Source of the DNA: Limnohabitans sp.
Lineage (GTDB): Bacteria; Pseudomonadota; Gammaproteobacteria; Burkholderiales; Burkholderiaceae_C
Direction: 5' to 3'
NCBI GenBank assembly: GCA_030729445.1
Contig: JANQXJ010000029.1
Coordinates: 1-9,264, forward strand
Length of the DNA stretch: 9,264 nucleotides
Shown here: one piece after another, positions 6,230 through 9,264 of the stretch
Layout of the letters: every line of letters starts with the position of its first letter
How positions within the stretch are numbered: the first letter of the stretch is position 1
The notes under the pieces: generated by a model
What the model was told of the DNA's origin: nothing
The model's database searches: none
The model's input: the letters and a program-made list of their open reading frames with translations, nothing else
Program-made: the position numbers and the translations under genes

Positions 6230-6724
6230 ATGGCCACCACCAAAAAGTCCCCTGCTGCCCCCACCTTCGCCAAGATCGCCGAGAACAAAAAAGCGTCCTT
6301 CGACTATTTTTTTGAAGAGCGCTACGAGGCCGGCATGGTGCTGGAAGGCTGGGAGGTCAAGGCGATTCGCGAAGGCAAGGTGCAACTCACCGACGGTTAC
6401 GTGGTCATTCGCAATGGCGAATTGTTCATCATCGGCTGCCTGATCAACCCGCTTAAAACCGCCTCTACCCACATCAACCCCGAAGCTGCACGCACGCGCA
6501 AACTGCTGCTGAACAAGGAAGAGATCAAGCGTCTGATCGGCAAGATTGAACAAAAGGGATACACCCTGGTTCCGATCAATCTGCACTGGAAATCGGGCAA
6601 GGTGAAATGCGACATTGCCCTGGCCAAGGGCAAGGCCGAGCACGACAAACGCGACACCATCAAAGACCGCGAAGGCAAGCGCGAAATCGAACGCGCCATG
6701 AAGAGCCGCCACCGCGACCGCTGA
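6230..6724 (+). CDS. smpB: SsrA-binding protein SmpB
   Basis: This 164-residue protein, the usual family size, binds tmRNA and brings it to ribosomes stalled on broken mRNA for trans-translation. Diagnostic segments are KIAENKKASFDYFFEE (15-30), GMVLEGWEVKAIREGKVQLTDGY (35-57), ARTRKLLLNKEEIKRL (86-101), KGYTLVPINLHW and IALAKGKAEHDKRDTIKDRE. The basic C-terminal tail ending MKSRHRDR is the part known to enter the mRNA channel. The ATG at 6230 gives the normal N-terminus; the open frame extends upstream to 6071, but that part overlaps ratA and has no family resemblance. No Shine-Dalgarno is present: the bases before the ATG are CTCCTC, the opposite of what is expected. The tmRNA gene itself is not in this window. 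The gene converges on the crotonase-fold gene with 18 bases between stops. Confidence 0.97.
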   Translation: MATTKKSPAAPTFAKIAENKKASFDYFFEERYEAGMVLEGWEVKAIREGKVQLTDGYVVIRNGELFIIGCLINPLKTASTHINPEAARTRKLLLNKEEIKRLIGKIEQKGYTLVPINLHWKSGKVKCDIALAKGKAEHDKRDTIKDREGKREIERAMKSRHRDR

Positions 6725-6742
6725 ACGGCAAGCCGCAAACGT

Positions 6743-7825
6743 TCAACTCAGATCGCGCAGCGGGTGATGGTCTGACGGCCAAGGGCTGGCAAAGAAACGC
6801 GCAGCTTCAGAAAGATCGACATCTTCCACACGTGCAGGCTTCCATTTCGGCGTGTGGTCTTTGTCCACGGCCAAAGCGCGGATACCTTCCACCGTTTCAC
6901 TGTTGGCCACCGATCGCAGGTGGAAACAGTGGTGCACCATGTCCCGCTCCATGCGCAGGTCATCGGCCAGGCTCATTTGTCGGGCGCGGCGAATTTGTTC
7001 GAGCACCACATGCAGCATCAAGGGCGAGCGGTGACGCAAAGCCTGGGCCGTTTTCTGGCTCCATTCATCGGACGCCGACTCCAACCGGGTCAACATGTCG
7101 GCCACCGTGGGCAAGCCAAACACCTCGTCAATTTGTGGCTGAGGCGTGAGCTTTTCAGGGGTCATGGCACCGGCTTGGGCCAGCACCCAACGCTCCACCG
7201 ACTCGGGGTTCTCAAAGGGACTGCTGATCAGGGTTTGCCAGATGGGCTCGAGCATACCGCTGGGCAGCGCGATATCGGCCAACTTGGCGGCCACGGCTTG
7301 TGCGCCACTGAGCATCTGACCTGTCAGGCCCAGGTATTCGCCAAGACGCCCCGGGCAACGGCTCAGGAAATAGCCACCGCCCACATCCGGGAACAAGCCA
7401 ATATTTGTTTCGGGCATGGCCATTTTGGTGCGCTCGGTCACCACACGCACGCTCGCTCCTTGGCTGATACCCATGCCGCCGCCCATAACAATGCCGTCCA
7501 TGAACGCGATGTAGGGCTTGCTGTAGGTGTGGATCAGGTGGTTGAGACGGTACTCTTCGGTGAAAAAGTCACCCAAAGACGAATCGCCTGATGTGGCCGC
7601 TTGGTGGAAAAATCGGATGTCACCCCCCGCACAGAAGGCACCAAAAGGCCCTTCTTTGCCCGTACCGCGCACGGCCACGGCCAGCACTTGCGGGTTGGTT
7701 TGCCACTCGCGCAAAGCCTGGGTCAAGGCCCGCACCATGTCGAGTGACAAGGCGTTGAGCGCTTTGGGGCGGTTGAGGGTGATGCAGCCGATGCGGCCTT
7801 CGATTTGTGCGATGACATCAGACAT
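6743..7825 (-). CDS. Enoyl-CoA hydratase/isomerase family protein, 3-hydroxyisobutyryl-CoA hydrolase-like
   Basis: This 360-residue crotonase-fold protein has the length of the HIBCH subgroup (about 350-380) rather than simple enoyl-CoA hydratases (about 260). Visible motifs are LNRPKALNALS (17-27), GAFCAGGDIR (62-71, CoA-binding and oxyanion region), DGIVMGGGMGIS (110-121) and AMPETNIGLFPDVGGGYFLSR (136-156). Glu139 and Asp147 sit at the positions of the catalytic acids in HIBCH. The C-terminal half carries RSPLMLHVVLEQIRRAR and a late KWKPARVEDV segment typical of this subgroup. HIBCH hydrolyses 3-hydroxyisobutyryl-CoA in valine breakdown; some relatives act as hydratases, so the exact substrate is inferred. 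The ATG at 7825 lies inside the end of the permease gene (8-base overlap, ATGTCTGA), indicating co-translation. No valine-pathway partner gene is adjacent in this window. Confidence 0.88.
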   Translation of the reverse strand: MSDVIAQIEGRIGCITLNRPKALNALSLDMVRALTQALREWQTNPQVLAVAVRGTGKEGPFGAFCAGGDIRFFHQAATSGDSSLGDFFTEEYRLNHLIHTYSKPYIAFMDGIVMGGGMGISQGASVRVVTERTKMAMPETNIGLFPDVGGGYFLSRCPGRLGEYLGLTGQMLSGAQAVAAKLADIALPSGMLEPIWQTLISSPFENPESVERWVLAQAGAMTPEKLTPQPQIDEVFGLPTVADMLTRLESASDEWSQKTAQALRHRSPLMLHVVLEQIRRARQMSLADDLRMERDMVHHCFHLRSVANSETVEGIRALAVDKDHTPKWKPARVEDVDLSEAARFFASPWPSDHHPLRDLS

Positions 7826-8699
7826 TGTTTTGTCTCCAGCCTAACCATTGGTTCATGAGCAATGCCCCCAGGACCAGGGACCCGCCCAACAATACGCTCA
7901 TTTGTGGGGCTTCGTTGGCGCCCCACCAAGCCAAGGCGATGCCGAACACCACTTCGAGCATGCCGAGCAAAGACACTTCGGGAGCTTCGAGCACCCGGGC
8001 ACAAATGACCGACAAAACGCAGGGTATGGCCAATTGAAACAAGCCCAGCAGGGCCAGCAAGCCCACATCATGCGCTGAGGCCTGAAAAGGCCATGACACG
8101 GGCAGCATGAGTAAACTGGATATCACAGCGCCCAGCAGGACCGAGGGCACCAAATCGACGGGGCCTTTGCTTTGGCTTTTTTGCAAAAAAGTCCATTGCA
8201 CGCCTGCAGCCAAGGGCACACACAAGGCCACCAAGGTGCCGATGACGAAGTTGGGATCGTTCAAGCTCAGTTGGCTGCCGTACATCCAGACGATACCGGC
8301 ACCGGCCAAAGCGATGGCCACCCAAGTGCGCATAGGCAGTCGGGCTTTGAGAAAGACCCAAGACATCAGGGCTGTGAAAAAAGGTGCCAAGGCCATGGTG
8401 ATCAGCACGTTGGCCACCGTGGTCAAGGTCAGGCCCACCATGAAGGCGGTGAACATGATGCTCCAGCAGGTCCCCGAAATCCAGAAGTAAGGGTTGCGCC
8501 AAGGCAGGCGTCGCCAAACGTCTTTGCCCTGCCACAGGGGCATGATGATCAGCAGGGACACCACCGTGAAGAGGCTGCGCCAGAACGTGACCTCAAAGCC
8601 TTGGGCTTGGTCAAGGTGCCGCGTCACCAACCCGGCCATGGACCACAAGGCGGTGCAGCCCACCATGGTCCATACGGCCATGCCGTGTGTCATGCGCAT
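7818..8699 (-). CDS. EamA/DMT superfamily permease
   Basis: This 293-residue protein has about ten predicted membrane helices, roughly at 7-25, 36-55, 71-91, 97-117, 123-140, 151-170, 185-203, 211-232, 242-260 and 267-286. It is the two-times-five EamA repeat pattern of drug/metabolite transporters. Family-like segments include the first-helix ALWSMAGLVTR (17-27), TTVANVLITMALAPFFTALMSW (93-114) and the second-repeat EAPEVSLLGMLEVVFGIALAW (238-258). Direction and substrate cannot be read; relatives export or import amino acids, nucleosides and other metabolites. The start at 8699 was chosen as the first ATG after the bipA stop (13 bases away); an ATG two codons later is the alternative. Shine-Dalgarno is weak. 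It overlaps the crotonase-fold gene, so the two are probably made together. Confidence 0.9.
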   Translation of the reverse strand: MRMTHGMAVWTMVGCTALWSMAGLVTRHLDQAQGFEVTFWRSLFTVVSLLIIMPLWQGKDVWRRLPWRNPYFWISGTCWSIMFTAFMVGLTLTTVANVLITMALAPFFTALMSWVFLKARLPMRTWVAIALAGAGIVWMYGSQLSLNDPNFVIGTLVALCVPLAAGVQWTFLQKSQSKGPVDLVPSVLLGAVISSLLMLPVSWPFQASAHDVGLLALLGLFQLAIPCVLSVICARVLEAPEVSLLGMLEVVFGIALAWWGANEAPQMSVLLGGSLVLGALLMNQWLGWRQNNV

Positions 8700-8712
8700 G
8701 GACTGGGTCCGA

Positions 8713-9264
8713 TCACTTGTTGCGCTTGCGGTCGCTTTCTTTCAAGAAACGCTTGCGCAGACGCACGCTCTTGGGCGTGATTTCGACCAGCTCGTCGTCC
8801 TCAATGAATTCAACGCCGTATTCCAATGTCAAGTCAATCGGGGGCGTGATCTTGATCGCATCTTCCTTGCCGGACACGCGGAAGTTGGTCAGCTGCTTGG
8901 TGCGCGTGGCGTTGACCACCAGATCGTTGTCACGGCTGTGGATACCCACAATCATGCCTTCGTACACCGGATCGTTCGCCTTGACAAACATGCGGCCACG
9001 GTCATCCAGCTTGCCCAGGGCGTAGGTGAAAATTTCACCGTCGTCCATGGAGATCAGCACGCCGTTCTTGCGGCCGCCGATTTCACCTTTGTGCGGCTCG
9101 TAGCCGTCAAAGATGTTCGAGATCAGGCCGGAACCACGGGTCAAGTTCAGGAATTCGTTGGTGAAACCAATCAGGCCACGGGCAGGGATGCGGTATTCCA
9201 AACGGACGCGACCACGGCCATCGGGTTCCATGTTGACCAGCTCGCCCTTGCGCTCACCCAAAGC
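8713..9264 (-). CDS. bipA: Ribosome-associated GTPase BipA/TypA, C-terminal fragment (cut by window edge)
   Basis: The last 183 residues of a protein normally about 605-610 long; the GTPase domain lies beyond the right edge and no start is in the window. The visible part matches the BipA-specific C-terminal region: ERKGELVNM, RVRLEYRIPARGLIGF, FLNLTRGSGL, PHKGEIGGRKNGVLIS, GKLDDRGRMFVK, NDPVYEGMIVGIHSRDNDL, VNATRTKQLTNFR, and LEYGVEFIEDDELVEITP near the end. BipA is a translational GTPase that acts on the ribosome and supports 50S assembly and growth under stress, especially cold. The basic tail KRFLKESDRKRNK is usual. The permease gene follows 13 bases after the stop with no terminator, so it may be read from the bipA transcript. 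Confidence 0.97.
   Translation of the reverse strand, partial: ALGERKGELVNMEPDGRGRVRLEYRIPARGLIGFTNEFLNLTRGSGLISNIFDGYEPHKGEIGGRKNGVLISMDDGEIFTYALGKLDDRGRMFVKANDPVYEGMIVGIHSRDNDLVVNATRTKQLTNFRVSGKEDAIKITPPIDLTLEYGVEFIEDDELVEITPKSVRLRKRFLKESDRKRNK

Overview
The window looks like ordinary chromosomal DNA of a betaproteobacterium, most likely a Burkholderiales member of the Comamonadaceae. I infer this from protein character, the moderately high GC content, and the gene pairs smpB/ratA-ratB and guaB-guaA. A freshwater lineage such as Limnohabitans or Rhodoferax is possible, but the sequence alone does not fix the genus. I see no transposase, integrase, CRISPR array, phage gene, tRNA or rRNA. No gene-free stretch exceeds about 100 bases.

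Layout from the left. A minus-strand block runs from 6135 down to 1: ratA (START/COQ10-like ubiquinone-binding family), ratB (RnfH family), a class I SAM-dependent methyltransferase, guaB (IMP dehydrogenase), guaA (GMP synthase), and a secreted PQQ-dependent sugar dehydrogenase-like protein whose C-terminal end is cut by the window edge. This last gene starts at GTG with a strong GGAGG. A rho-independent terminator plus a new promoter separates the methyltransferase from guaB, so the block is probably at least two transcription units: ratA-ratB-methyltransferase and guaB-guaA-dehydrogenase. smpB (6230-6724) is the only plus-strand gene. It diverges from ratA across a 94-base spacer. To its right, convergent with it, a second minus-strand block holds the C-terminal part of bipA/typA (cut by the right edge), a ten-helix EamA/DMT-type permease, and a 3-hydroxyisobutyryl-CoA hydrolase-like crotonase-fold enzyme that overlaps the permease by 8 bases.

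Function. guaB and guaA together convert IMP to XMP to GMP. smpB (trans-translation) and bipA (ribosome-associated GTPase) are translation factors. RatA and RatB belong to families linked to respiratory quinone chemistry and, historically, to a toxin-antitoxin annotation. The methyltransferase resembles the RNA methyltransferase group COG1092, but its substrate is not visible.

I did not find a clearly new biological system. The items most worth a second look are non-coding: a hairpin between guaB and guaA with a competing second partner next to the guaA start, and a perfect TACAAT-N6-ATTGTA dyad at the ratA start. Also notable are a GSH-for-GGP replacement in the glutaminase domain of GuaA and the very tight linkage of a periplasmic dehydrogenase gene to guaA.
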